Positions 48,560-61,745 of a DNA stretch of 64,000 bases are shown here, in pieces; the first letter of the stretch is position 1; the number at the start of each line of letters is the position of its first letter. Location of the stretch: positions 15,240,964 to 15,304,963 of the forward strand of contig NC_089729.1 in NCBI RefSeq assembly GCF_035083965.1. Direction: 5' to 3'. The translations under genes were made by a program, and so were the position numbers. The DNA is from Branchiostoma lanceolatum. Its lineage: Eukaryota > Chordata > Leptocardii > Amphioxiformes > Branchiostomatidae. Under the pieces are notes generated by a model, which was not told the origin of the DNA, made no database searches, and saw nothing but the letters and a program-made list of their open reading frames with translations.

Positions 48560-49560
48560 TATCCCTTAGTCGAACTATTGGACTGTTGGGGCACCACAGA
48601 AGGTCTGACAACAAGTTTTCTCCACGGCACCCTTCTCGGTTTTCTGTTTCTCTCATTACCATTTGACATAGTGTCATGCCAGGGCTCCAGACTAACTTTT
48701 TGACCTAGGAGCACTGTGCTCCCAACCCAAAAAAATTGGGCGAACCAGCAAAAATTTAGGTGCACCAGTGTCACTAAAAAAATTGGAGACACAAGCAAGT
48801 CTCTTGGACACACCAAGAAATACTCGTATGAATTAATGGAAACAAGCTTAAATAATGTATTTTGCTAGATAATTAAAGAAATAGCACAATCCAACTAAGT
48901 TGCAGACCTACGTTGATAGGTAAAAAATAAGGGATTTTAGGCTGTTCTTGGGGAAGTAGGACAAATCACACCATCTCTTATAGCCAACTGCTTTATTTTA
49001 CAGAGTCTGACTTGAATCTTGTACCTGCAGCCATGGTCAGGCATGACGGTTGTCAACTGTTGAAAAATATGTTTCTAATGTTTAAAAAGTTAACTTAGCA
49101 GTACATGATTTAGGCATATACATGTCATTTTTGATGGGAGCACTGTGCTCCTAAGAAAAAAATTCCAGGAGCACCAGCTAATTTTTGGGAGCATTTGCTC
49201 CCAAAATGGGCTTAGTCAGGAGGGCTGCATGCCGACATCCGTTCTCTGATATTATCCTCCCATCTTTTCTGTTGCCTACCTCTATATCTTCCTCTCCGGA
49301 CAGTTCTTTGGATGATACCGGTAGTTCTGGTTAGTCCCGATGACCGTGACATATCGGTCAGCCGTACCACTTCAGTTTTTTTTTCTTTACTGTGGTTAGG
49401 TCTTTGTAGGGACCAATGCTTTGCTTGACTCTATAAGGCTATTCCGTACTTCAGCATTTGAGATGCGATCTCGGTATGTGATCCCTAGAATCTTAGATGG
49501 TCAGCGTTTCATCTCTGTGGTCTGTATTCTTTAAGTTTTGCTGTAAAAGTACAGCGTGCA
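48560..49560 (-). mobile_element. RTE/L1-like LINE 3' fragment split by a MITE
   Basis: The upstream part (about 49,230-49,560, minus) carries decayed frames ending in RGRQQKRWEDNIRERM. The downstream part (48,560-48,679) continues with WRKLVVRPSVVPQQS and a stop. Together these are the known tail of RTE/L1-like polyproteins, now with frameshifts and stops. Between them lies the insert at 48,680-49,227. Confidence 0.7.
48680..49227. mobile_element. MITE nested in the LINE fragment
   Basis: The ends are roughly inverted: CAGGGCTCCAGACTAAC at the left, CAGCCCTCCTGACTAAG at the right when reverse-complemented. Just inside both ends is GGGAGCACAGTGCTCC-type sequence, with GGAGCACTGTGCTCC repeated. 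GCATG flanks both sides, while a related uninterrupted LINE copy at 54,912 has it once. It has no coding capacity. Confidence 0.65.
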
Positions 49561-50437
49561 GAAATACGTATAGGTCTGATCTTGGACCTGAGCTTTATAC
49601 TCTTGTTTTTTCATCTTAGGTCTTAATCTCGACAGTGCCACTGTTGTCGCACTGGGCTATCCTGGAGAGAATCTCTGGTTGTGATCCTTCAGCGTTTAAT
49701 GTGAAGGACTAAACCCATGTATTAAAACATGCTTGTGAACACCTTCTAACCTTGGTTAACCGGACATGTATTTTCAATGTAACATTTCCTGGAACCCAGA
49801 GTTAATTTATTCATTGCCACGGCTATACATGACGTCAAATCTTAGCTCCGATTCCTAAAGAAAATTTTGTGCACTTTCATTTAAAATATTGAATTTGGTT
49901 GTTTTAACTATTTTTATCATCAAGTTGCATATGTCATTTCAACACAGTGTAACTACAATCATAAGTAAAAGTTTGTGAGTTTTATTGAAAATGCATTGCG
50001 GTATCAGTATTTTCAGGAATATCCAGACTAGTTTACTGTTGGTCCTCGTGGAGCGCTTAACAATCGCACACGTGTTACAAGGCACTGCCATAGCGTACGC
50101 TATTTAACCGTGGATAACCCTGTCCTCGAATTCCCACAGTTCCTAGAATTTATTTTTCAACTCTTAACTTTGTCAAATCAAAGCTCCACTTAAAATGTGC
50201 TTGCATTTTTGAAATGTGGATGTTTCAAAATTTCAGTCTCTTATGTCCTTGACTGTGTAGCGCTAGCACGTGGTAGAGACGTGTACTTCGAAGTGTACAC
50301 CTCATAACCGCAGATAACCCTGTCCTCAATCATGAAGCCAATGCCACGGTTTATTTTTCCAAGACAAGTTCTAAACTTGAACCTCTCCATGTCTTCCCAC
50401 AATAGCCACAAGGGACTGAAATTTGTATAGACGTACG

Positions 50438-50562
50438 TAGTGCTACGTACCTAAACCCCGGACCTGATTTGCACTCAGGACCTAACATTTAGGTTCAAGT
50501 CCAAAAAAGCTTAAACATCTGGAAAGAAGTCCGGACTTGAAACAAAAAATCTCTTATGTTTA
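50438..50562 (-). mobile_element. Truncated hAT MITE, same family as 30,089 and 57,316
   Basis: Begins TAGTGCTACGTACCTAAAC and runs through TTTAGGTTCAAGTCC and AAGTCCGGACTTGAAA to AAATCTCTTA. It matches the right part of the 30,089 copy in reverse. The other end is missing, so no target duplication can be seen. Confidence 0.7.
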
Positions 50563-53128
50563 TGTCATATTCATAAATGGCTTCCAATTTAACCACGTTG
50601 CAGCTTTTTTCAAGGTTTTAAAGCTTCAGTTTGAAGATTTGTACTAGTACAAAATTCTTGTAGCAGTGTCTGATAAGAAAACATTAAAATGAGATTAAGC
50701 AGTGTCTTAAGCTAGTTGTGAGGATTTTGATACCTTAAAATGGTCCATGTTGTAAACCTCTTGTAATAAGGACGCTATTCATTCCTGCGAGATCTTTACT
50801 GAATAAAACCGATTGAAACTGTTCAAAATCATTCAAAATTTTGCTTCTTACTAGTGACATATGATAAACTTGAATTTATATGTAAAACTCAAGAGTTACA
50901 AATCTGATTTTTATGTGAGGGTCTAACTTTGAAAGCTGCGACAGAAATATTGCCTCGAATGCTTGCAGATATTTTGCCCACATTGCAGATGAAATTTATG
51001 ACGACTTGCAATTGCAGGTAATGGGGGTAAGAGTATTTTTAACCTGGAGGGATGAAAATCTCCGCTTCTATATTTGAGGAGGGACATGTCTGGGCAATAC
51101 CCGGTCTGGACATGAGTGAAGTATTGCTGACCTAGGCTGGGTAGGCTATTTTAGTGGGGCGGACAGATAGCTGAAATTGTTTAGTTCAGCAGTTTGAGAT
51201 CTGGGGTCTGTGGTCACTGCACTGTGGAGGCACGACTATATCGTATATGGGGATGTCATGTTGGCTGGTATTTCTACCTCCGGACACATCGGATATAGGA
51301 CCAGCTTGGAAACGGAATTTCTCGCATCTTTCAGGATTTTTGACAAGTATTTCGTTTGATAGTTTGTTAGATATCATCAGAATTCAGATCATAAACAATT
51401 GTGTGCCAGAGAGCAAGGTTCAAAATATTGATACTAGTTACTGTATGAAACACTTTGGAACAATTTCATTACATATGCTTAGATAAGTTAGAACTGAAAA
51501 GATTATTTTTTTCTAATTCCATTGGATGTCAGCTGATTTGTATACTAGTATGTTATGTATGACCCACATATTTTTCATGATTCATAGAAAGAAGTCCCAA
51601 CCCTTTTGTATTTAAACCGATAACATACATATATGTACTCCTTGATATAAATCGAAGCAAAGATTATACTTATCAGTGTTCTAATTTTGTTAAACCATGT
51701 AGTGATCATGCACTAGCTTCTGACTGTACAGTATTCGTTAACCTTAACCTTTTGACTAACCAGACTAACTTATTAACTGTTAACATACGTCCATAAGAAT
51801 GTTGACCTTGTTTTGTCATATGTAAATAAAGTGAATAACCGTTGAACACAGCAGGATGCTAAATTTAGCACACAAAACTTTGACCAGGTATTGAATCATG
51901 TGACAGATAGAAATGTAAAAAAGCCATTGAATTTTCAAATCTATGAATAACAATCTTTTATAACCCAGTGCCCAAGTACACAAAGCTTGCACGATGTGGT
52001 AGCACTGAAAATTGAATTTTCCACTAGAAGGAGTTACGGTAAACCACTAATCAGTTGATACAGAGTTGTCAATATCGATGGTTTTTCTATTGTCATGTGT
52101 GATCTGACTTTTAAGTCTTAAAAGTGTATAGCAGCTACACCACAATGTCTTTATCTTTATGTCAGCTTGCATGTTTGTTGTAATGTGGAACATTTAAAAA
52201 ATACATATCTTTTGTAGACCAAAGCTATCTTTAATATCAAGCCAGAAAGATACCATAATTATATTCAAAGCTGGTTGGGCTACCACCTGGTGCAGGTAGT
52301 AGCCCACCTCCAGTCACAAATCACTTAAATTAAAACAGCCCCGTATATTTTATAGTTACCACATGTCCTTAGTAACCATTTTTCCTCAATCCCTCGAGTG
52401 GTTGCATGTAGGTATTTAGAGTCCAATGTTCTTTTTGTCAGAGTAACTTTTGTATGCACTTTAGCACCATATGGTATCCTTGGCCTTTTACTGGTTGATA
52501 AGTTCCATTCTCTCTATTTTTGTTACCGTTAAAGTTTCTCGGAAAAAAGCTTCTTTCTACGAGAAAAGAGGAAGAGCCAATGACCGGTGCTTGCACCTGC
52601 CCTACCCAGTGTGCACTTTCTTTGTATTATTTTGTTTTCGTCGAAAGCGTGATTTCCGGTCCCGTAATTTACCCACCTGAGGACATAGGTGTGGAGAGTC
52701 CTTTTCATTAACTCGTTTTACCACTTTCAACCTAATTGTTGAATTAGCCCCACCTTCCATTCCCTTTTCACAATCACAAAAAAGCGTCTATTTTTGTACT
52801 GAAACAGATAAAACATGGGGGAAAAACTACCCAAGTTTATCAGTCAATTGTTATGGTACCATCAATAACAGTCAAGAGGATCAAGTAGATAGGAGCCTGA
52901 AACAAGTAGATAGGGTTCACTGGCCAAATGATTCGATCTGACAAGTTTTGCTGTGGTGTAGGTGTGACATATCTAGGTCACATACTTGCCACCTTCTGCT
53001 GGTAGTAGATGGCAACAATCGATGGATTCCCGAGAAGTGAAGATCTTTGTGCCGACAGTTTTAAGGCCTTTGTGCTGACTGCTTCTCTTTGTGTCGTTTA
53101 TAGGAACGTCAATATCCACGAAGCATCG

Positions 53129-55771
53129 ATGAACGACCTACGGAAAGCTTCCTCAACAATTCAAACGGAGCCTCTCTCCTTGAAGGTAAGAGTCCTTTTC
53201 TTTTGTATTCTGCGTGCACGAAATGTAGAAGTTCACTTTCTGACGAATTGCTGTGATTTGCGACAACTGCTGAGTTGTCTGTGAAGTGCAGACGTCAGGA
53301 ATTCGTCACTGTCGCTGTTCGGAGGAAATGTTTCACTATTCCTGCTGACAATCCCAGTTCCTGTAAATTGAATAATGGGACAAGTCAGGATTCTGCCCAG
53401 ATTTTCATAAATGTTAATAGGGAAAATTGCTCAAGTATGCACTACATCTGTTCTGAGGGGGGAATTCTGGCGACGCGTGCATTTTCGCCGGTTAGGGAAA
53501 CCCGCCGTGTCAGCAGAACGTGCCCGATTGTGCTGCACCGTACAATATTACTGTGCCAAGGGGGCCGTCTCTTTTCAGCTGATATTGATTGCAAAATTAA
53601 CGTCTATCAATAAAAGATGGAGGCAGGCGATGAAGTTCAGAGCCAGGGTGGGTCTCTAGCCAACGTTTGACATCAGCGTCACCATTAGCCGGTTTGAACC
53701 AGTCATCACCGATACAAGGAGATGTGTAACTACAACTGATTTTACCCAAGCTTTAGCTCAGTATGTGTAGCATAAAAGTTACACCAAACGATTTATTCTT
53801 TGTCTGGTCCGCGTAATAAACACAGCTGTAAACGGACACTTCTGGTCTCTGGGGACGACCGGGAGATCGTTGGCGCTAATTGGAGCAATTTTTGAAATTG
53901 ATTGACAGTGGGTCCAATAGCCTAAAGGGAAAGGCCTCGGTGTCAGCAGAAAGTGGAATCACAGATATTGCTGTGTGTAGTGGAATCACATGTTCCTCTT
54001 TTGTTGCTAATTTATTGCCGCTGTCGTTGTAGAAGTAACAAAAAGCCTGTAAAACTTTTACCAAATCCAACTTTAAGGCATGATCATGATATGTATTGTA
54101 ACTTATGTTATTGCATATTATAAAATCGAAGCTTCAGCTGATCGTTGCATTTGGCAGACTTGAAAAAATATTAAACATTTTTCTGATAGCTCGAGTAACA
54201 GAGGCCTCTGATTTTGGAAGTTAGTGTTTTCTGTTGTGATATGCTCGGATTGCTCATGTATTTTTAGTAACTTTGCATCAAGAATGCAAATTATTGCATG
54301 TTATCAAATTCAGTTTTTCTATGAAGATTTTATAAAAGTAATTAGTATCTGGCAAATTTTACAGCTTATGCAATGTCGTGTGAGATGTACAGTTTAGTCC
54401 TTCGTGGCTAAAGATGACGCCATAATGATGCAATGTACAAAGTGCAAAATGTCATTGTTCACAAACTTGTACTACTGTTCCTTTGTGATTTTCCTCTTGT
54501 AGGGTAACATGTCAAACACCATACCAAATACAGGCAATTACTTTTTTTGTTGTTTCTTTTTTCTGCAGTGATTTCTGGGAAAATTGTTTTTTTTCTGTAA
54601 AAAGGGAACCTATTGTGATAAGAGTGATGAATAGAGTTTGTTCAGTTCTTCACCTTTTTGTAGAACTGATTTGTCAAAAATAGCTTTAAATTTCTTAGAG
54701 AGTGGTTCTTGAATGTATTGTTTTGTTCCGTATCCACTACACATTGCATTTGAATCCATTACTTACTTTGGTCACTATTACAACAAGGGATACAAAATCA
54801 TTTTTTTCTTATACTATATAAGTTATAGAAATGAACATTTCCTGTGTATGATCCAGAATGTTGTCAACATGACCTTGTCAATTAAATTGCTCAATGCTTT
54901 TCTATTTTTAAGATGGGAGGATGATAGGAGAGAATGGACATGCATGACACTAAGAGAAATCCTAAGAAAAACCGAAAATAGCGGAGAAAACTGGTTGTCA
55001 GATCTTCTGTGGAGCCCCAGCGGTCAAATAGTTAGACTAAGGGATATATGAGATCAGATAAGCATTTCTAAAACTTGTAAAAGAAGATTTATCTAAAAAT
55101 TTACTTCATTTACTTCCTGATTAACCTTCTCCTGCTGCCTAACTCTGTAACCAATAGGGAATTTGGGACCAAACGGCTACTTCAGAGTGCTAAAGGTTAG
55201 GAGAAAGTCAAGAATAACAAGAAAATTTATTTATCAAAGCCTCTTTGGGAATATTATGTATGATCCTAAATTGTTTGTTTTGTTGTTTTTCTATCAGATC
55301 AAGAAAGAGCCTGAGGATGATCTAGAACTGAGCCCTAATAACGGCCTGCACCTGAGCGACATGGAGCTGGTGCAGCTCACTGTCAGGGAGTTGAATCGCC
55401 GGTTGCGCGGTCTCTCCAAGGAAGAGATAATGCGGCTCAAGCAGCGGCGACGGACGCTGAAAAACCGCGGGTACGCCGCCAGCTGCCGCACCAAGCGGCT
55501 GACGCAGAAGGAGGAGCTGGAGCGACAGCAGCACGTGCTGAAGTCGGAGGTCGACAAGCTGACGCGGGAAAACACGGAGATGAGAATCGAGCTCCGGGCC
55601 ATGAGAACAAAGTACGAAGCCCTCCAGAACTTTGCCACGACGCTCCAGAAGAGCAACGGCAACATCCAGGCGGCCGTCGCGCTCCTCCACTCGAACCACC
55701 GCGACATGGAAGTCGACATCCGGGAGCAAGAACATCCAAGCGACTTGCGTATCAAACAAGACCGAGATTAA
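53129..55771 (+). CDS. MAFK: Small Maf bZIP transcription factor (MafF/G/K type)
   Basis: Small Mafs bind MARE sites as homodimers (repressing) or as partners of CNC and Bach proteins. Two coding exons: 53,129-53,185 and 55,298-55,771, phase 0, giving 176 aa. The start [10 protein letters not shown] is followed by LSLK at the junction and IKKEP, a consensus SUMO site (Lys21) also present in vertebrate small Mafs. Then come the extended homology region ([19 protein letters not shown], 39-57) and the basic region [18 protein letters not shown] (69-86) with the Maf-specific tyrosine. A leucine zipper follows from about residue 93. No acidic transactivation domain precedes the DNA-binding part, which excludes large Mafs. 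One invertebrate gene should stand for MafF, MafG and MafK together, so the symbol is nominal. An in-frame ATG at 53,009 is possible but an acceptor at 53,103 argues for the start used here. Confidence 0.92.
54912..55048 (+). mobile_element. RTE/L1-like LINE 3' fragment in the small-Maf intron
   Basis: The plus strand reads [20 protein letters not shown], then, after a frame change, [17 protein letters not shown] sequence ending in RLRDI. It is the same family as the copy at 48,560-49,560, here without the MITE. Confidence 0.65.
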
Positions 55772-57315
55772 CTTGTAGTTGACGCTAATTGTACATAGAC
55801 ACTGAGTGATATCCAGCCAAATATCTATCCTCCTAATGCAATGATGCCAATAATTTACTAAGAAAATATAATTCTAAGAGAGTTTATTTCACATTTAGCG
55901 AATGTTTATGATATGTAATATATATCTATATCTTTATTATATACCTTACTTTTGTACAAATGAATTTTGGAGAGGAGATGCTCGCTAGAGTTATGTTATT
56001 ATATAATAAGCTGCGCACTTCGCTTCCTCACAAGTGCGTACTTCTAGTATTTATTTTTGCCTGTGTTGTTGTTTTCTGTGGTTAGATTGTGGTTTCAATG
56101 CTATGTTGTAGGTTTGGTGTTGGAGAAGTGTAACTTAACCCACATCTTCCATTAATTTAGTGTACAGAAGATAGGAATATAGCTTAGTGTGTTAACATGT
56201 GTTGAAGGTGTCCACAGTTTGAAGAATCTGAATAGTCCATGTAATGGAATATCCATTCGGTTAATAGTAAAGCCATGTTTGGTCAAATTTGAGAGGTACT
56301 GAATGTACAACAATCTATGATTAGTTTATGTTTTCATTCATGTCTTTGTCTGATCACCTACATTTCTGTCAATCACATTGTAACTGGTCCCATCGCCATG
56401 GAAACAGTGTCCATATTTGGAAGAATTAGAACCTGTAGTGTTCAGGAAGTTTTGACCTACAAGTATGATTTGACCTACAAGTATGTAACAACACAGTGTA
56501 ATCTGATAGGGTGGGAGGGGGGCAGAATATAAAAATGTATGAAGTCCTGGTGTTATAGGTGTATTGTACATGTAGGTGCCGAATTAGCCTAGCTTGTACA
56601 CCTAATTTTTTTTAGTCAAATGAAGAAGCAACTTTCGAGAAATAACTCACAGAATTTGTGCTGTTAAAAGAGTTTCATGCCAAGAAGAGGAAAAGTTTTT
56701 CCTTTGTTTTTCTTTTTCTCGATTGTTGAGGCTTAAGTAGATAAGTCTCATTCCATGAAGCCTTGTTTCTGCACATAAATGTGACACTTTGCTTTTAAAG
56801 ACAAATTGTGAACAGAGCATTGTTTCCTCTTGTTTTTCTAAATTACATTCTCAATTGAACATATTTTAGCGTTTGTATTGTGATACGATGCAAGTTACAA
56901 AATTTAACATGACATTTTAATTTAAATAGGTCTGAACTGTGTGTTTTCTCCAAGATTTTTAAGTGCCATTTTTTATAATATGTTCTAAGCGGGACATGAT
57001 TTAGCAGAAAAATGGAAAATTCATTCACAGGAGTAAATAGTTGTTCAAGGCCTGATCAATTTGATTACTTGTTCTTTGGATTCATAAGTTTGAGAAAAAA
57101 TCTACTTCTCAAGTTGAGTTTTCTGTTTTTTCTCTCATTTGCCTTCATGTTTTTTTACAAAATTACAAGCCATGACATTGCTGGGAAATCATGTTTTTTA
57201 CTTCTTTCAATGAATCCATAGGGACTTTTTTCAAGCTCTGAACTTTTTCTGGAAATATCTGAGAAACAACCGATTAATATGATGCAACCTAATAACCAGT
57301 GAAGTCAGTTGTATG

Positions 57316-57730
57316 TAGTGCTGCGTACCTAAACTAAAGTTCAGGTCCAGATTTAGGTCCAGAGGTTCAGGTCTGGACTTATAAGTCCGGACCTGAACCC
57401 ATGACATATGTGTGCTAGAAATACCTTTTTTCGGTTACATGTAAAATTGCATGTTGGCATGAATTTTACATGCAATTTCAAAACTATACATGCACAATTA
57501 TATAGTCAGTAGTAAACACATTAAGCTCTGTAATAGACACAAAAACAGCAATTTTTTCGTCTTTTCTCAGTGCAAATTTCACAATTTATGGAAGGTTTTA
57601 AATGGTTTAGAACAAAATGGGGAATATAAGAGAGAGAGGTACTTTCTTGCAAGTCTGGAACTGGTTACTGACCTGAACCTTAGTAAACGTTTTTACCAGT
57701 TTAGGTCCGGTGTTTAGGTACGCAGCACTA
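57316..57730 (+). mobile_element. Non-autonomous hAT element, full length, 8-bp target duplication
   Basis: Begins TAGTGCTGCGTACCTAAAC and ends with the exact reverse complement. It is flanked by the exact 8-bp duplication GTTGTATG (57,308-57,315 and 57,731-57,738). It is 415 bp. The interior aligns with the 30,089 copy (GGTTCAGGTC, AAGTCCGGACCTGAAC, CACAAAAACAGCAAT, GGAAGGTTT). Confidence 0.9.
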
Positions 57731-58255
57731 GTTGTATGTACCTCACAAGACAACTAGAAACAGCTAGAAAAGAACAGTAGACCAGGCTATGCTGACATGC
57801 TTTACTTGTGGAGTTGCTAACAACACTTGCTCGTGTGCGAAGGCATAGTAATGTACGTCCAATAAGAGATAGGATTGTGAATTCTGCACTGTGATTCTGT
57901 AGATAACAACACAAGTGCCTTCATCATATCACACAATGTCAATTCATCGAGCCCACACCCGATATGCACCACATACTAAAACTAATGATGAAAAGTTGGC
58001 CAGGCCAGGTTGTTATCACCCCCTCCAAGAATGGTGCGATCCACTAGTTACGAACTACTGAGCACAGGTGGGACACACCATTGATATGAAGGGGGGGGAT
58101 TAGCCTCAGCAAGCCGATACCTTTTTTCCATCTGGTAGTAACAAAGGGTACTATTGTTCTGCCCATTTTACATCAGGTAGACACAAAAGTGTGTAAAGTA
58201 GGAGCATAATAGAAACCAGCTTCCGCAGAATTTTTTTTGAAAAAGTTTTACATCT

Positions 58256-58455
58256 GCTAACATGATTCCACCAGGGTACATGCTTCCGCCACCTTGAAAA
58301 GATATGTTCAAACAGATCTCCAACCCAACGTCCCCCAGTATAATGCACTCCTGTATATCTTAACTGTGCATACCTGGGGGTGCTGCACTAGAGATCTCTC
58401 AAACACACTGTTTTTTAAAGTGGTGGATTTATGTAACCTGGCGGATTAATTTTAA
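58256..58455 (+). mobile_element. TTAA-ended MITE, copy 2
   Basis: Nearly colinear with 38,454-38,656: TTCCACCAGGGTACAT, CAAACAGATCTCCAACCCAA, TATAATGCACTCCTGTATAT, GAGATCTCTCAAACA and ATGTAACCTGG. The left edge is CTAACAT, a mutated TTAACAT. The orientation is the same. Confidence 0.75.
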
Positions 58456-61400
58456 TGGTGGTTGAGCATGCATGCAACTAGATAAATAGCATTTCAAGTT
58501 TCATTTGTTTCATTTGTGATTTTAGCGATGAGCAACTTTCTGCACAGAGCAGTAGAAAAAGCTGTGTGACTACAAGAAATGTTTCCTTTACACAAGATGT
58601 TGCGCATTTGTGTGTATAGCAATACATGGGTGCACACATGCACATACTCACACGGTAATACAATTACAATGTACACCTATGTGTCTTTCAGTCCTGTACT
58701 AAGTACAGAGCCCATGTGTTTGAGACTTTGCAACAGCTAAATGCAAGTGTTGTAGATAATATATTAAGGAGGCAGATAGACTATTTGCCCTACAACCTCA
58801 GTGTGTTTCGTTGACATGTCTACAATAAACTTTAGGTCTTAAGTTATTCCTGGCTTTGCCTCGTTTTTTTTTAATCATTTCGTCCTGTTAATGATTCTTG
58901 TGTTAGCAACCTTTTCAGACTGACATCTAAATGAAACATAATATACTTCACTTTAAAGTTTATCTGTGTTAGTAGAAGTCAATCTGAATCAAATTTGAAC
59001 TGTGAATTGCCAACACAAAATTGGACTTACCCATGAAACATACTGTATTCTGCCGTTAATAATATTTCCTGTCTTCAAGGAAGGAAGAAGGCATAGAATT
59101 CTATGAATGTGGAGGATTTTAAGCGGTATATGCTATATATTTATAGCTTTATCAGAGGAAAAGATCACAACACACACCCGCAAAGACTGCTATTTCCATT
59201 ATGCATGCCCTGTGGCATTAATTCAGTGGGCGGGGGTTCAGGCCCCCTTTGTACTGTAATGTTTGCTGTGCAATGTTGTGACTGTCACGCCGGTGTAGGT
59301 GTGCAACACGTGTTACCAGGTGTTTGGACTTAACGGGTTGGGCCGGTGAGTCATACAGCAAACACGGAGGTGCGTGGGTAGTACACCGCATGTCCGTAAG
59401 GCCATGTATTGAAGGTCACTAAGTGATATTTTCATTTTTAGGAAGACAGTTTGAATGGAGAGACTTTAGAAACTTGCCAAAAAGTGGTAGGCATAGAATT
59501 ATTAGGTAGAGCGTAACCAGGTATAAAAAAGTAGCAATAGAATAACTGGAACAAGTAATTCAGTGAAAGTCAAAGTGCTGACTGTTGGCTGGCTGGCAAC
59601 CGAAAAATGTAAACATAAACATCAAGAGACTCTGGTCAGGAGGTGGGGGGAAAAGGAAGTATTTTTATTTGAAGGCAGGGATGGTCACTGACCTTCGATA
59701 AATTATTTGAACTTTAAACCATCAATATGTGTACAGGTTAAAAGTAAATAAAATAGAAGTAATGTCACAAAACTGACAGAGAAAAGTGCTGTATGGCATG
59801 AGAAAATTATCTGTAGACTCAACTGATGACCTGGATGACAATTTATAATTGTAACATTAACGTTAGTGTCGCACATTAAACCCACGCAAGGCAACCCACA
59901 CAAATTCCTTTTTGTTATTAAAATGCTTTTGTGGTAAAGCATCAAAGTGATTGCCACAGCTGACCACAAAGGAAAAATTATTTGGGGTTCGGAAATTAAC
60001 TAACTAATGGAGATGGAGAACCACTTGGATATACAGAACCCAGGGATGGATGTGTGCTCCTCAAAAAGACCAATCAACCAGCCCCAATAACCATGAATAC
60101 CATACAACAACGCCACCTAACGGATAAAATACACACTGCAGAATCCGAATGACTGCGCCCGTTGCATGGTGGGATACATTATTATTTGTTACGCAAAGGA
60201 TTATGGTTAGCAGAAACCTAAAATGGCGCCGAGTCCAATTGTTGATGTTTACACCCTGGTAGATATTCCCCATTTTTAGGCAGTTTTTGCCAACAAGGAA
60301 CTGTGAAGCTGCTAGGCAAGGTAACACGGGTTATATTGAATACTGTCATATCACATTTGGGTTCAGAGTTTGTAAGACAGATGAAATACGGGTGGTCAAA
60401 CTTTGCGATGCGTGCGTATGCAAGAGGGAGGGGGGCAAGTCACGATCGTGTCTTTATGGGGCGTCACGTCCAGGGTGAGGTGCACGGCTAAGTGCGGCCG
60501 GTGGTGGAGTGCTCAAAACAAAACTATACATAAAAAGTGAAAAACATCTGAAGTAATGTGCAAAAAAGTGATATAAAAATGTTGGCCGCCTTAGCAAAGT
60601 AAAGAACTACTGGCAGGTGGGAAGGCCCATGTGTTGGGCCAGTCCCGACCTGAACACAGGGAAACATTAACAATAGCGCCTATGTCACATTTGCTCGCGG
60701 CAGCTCACAATAACATATATTTAAATATATATGTGAAATTTCCATCTTAAAGTAAGCTCCCCGGCAGCTTCGGGCCGTAATTTCGCTTTTTGTCGCAAAA
60801 TCACACGAGGTCGCGAGGTCACATCAGAACTTCATATCTAAATGTATTACAACTCTTCGGACGTGTCTGAGCTTACCTCTCAATGGTACGCCCGTGCGGT
60901 TTTCGCCATCATGTTTATGACAAATCTACCTACAATTTGACATAAATTCTAAATGCGTACCACGAAGAGAACTTATTCTACTAATTCCAGTTTGGTGGGA
61001 AGTTTGAATGGGCCAAATGGGACGCCATTTTCCGGTCTGTCAAAATTGCTAATTTGCATAAAATGGCCGAAATCTATTGTCGGTAGGTCGTTTCCCTGTG
61101 CTGAACTTTGGCAGTGTTGTTGTAGTGACTACGTTAGCAGGTAAATTATTCTATTCTACTATTGTTCTTGGGATGTAGCTGCCTCTGTATGTGTCAGTTC
61201 TGCAGTAGTGAGTCTGGAAGCGGAGCGGATGACCTCTTGTGTTGTTGGTGTTAAGGGTGGCATAATCGTGTAGGGGAATGGCGACTAAATTGTTGAGTGC
61301 TTTGTAGAAAAGTACTAGGCGAGCATAAAAGGCGAGTGTAAAAATAAATTATAACTTGCACTTTTTCTTAAACCTTGTTTTTGATCTAACCTTAGACCAT

Positions 61401-61745
61401 TTTCCATGACATCTTGCATCAAATAGCCTCTGAATTATGCAGAAAATTTATCAAGTTCCATTGTTTGTCGTTTTATTACTTTGATTAGCGTGCTATAACC
61501 AAGGAGGTTATATAACCTTGCTATGACCAAGACAGAGATTCGAACCTGCTTCCTCTGCGTTTCCACCCAGTATGCGAAAAGTATCCTTTAGATTCGAAAT
61601 CAACAGCCCTAACCATAAGACCACCTTATCACCATTGTTTTATGTACATTCATGCATCTTCTATAACTTAGTATAACCCCATTCGTAAAATTCCAGTACT
61701 AGTACGCATGTGCAGTGTCAAAGGTGAAGGCCCCTGGCTTGTAAA

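Larger units (their letters stand above)
46374..53128. other. Long spacer between PLA2G6 and the small-Maf gene
   Basis: No coding exon is supported. The stretch 46,840-47,220 is CpG-richer than its surroundings and could hold the small-Maf first (non-coding) exon; overlapping open frames there on both strands match no family. The remainder holds LINE and MITE debris (48,330-49,560; 50,438-50,562) and plain AT-rich sequence. A likely 5' UTR acceptor for the small-Maf coding exon is at 53,102-53,103. Confidence 0.4.
55772..61745. other. Small-Maf 3' region and spacer to MAD1L1
   Basis: The start of this stretch is presumably the small-Maf 3' UTR. The first canonical AATAAA I notice is far away (58,824), so its end is unclear. 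Two MITEs occur (57,316; 58,256). A CpG-richer patch with AAAATGGCGCC (about 60,220-60,232) could be the MAD1L1 promoter, since an upstream non-coding exon is expected there. No further gene is supported. Confidence 0.4.

Noticed and set aside
55294..55759. Minus-strand frames of 100-153 codons opposite the small-Maf exon
   Set aside because: Antisense shadows of the GC-rich bZIP coding sequence.
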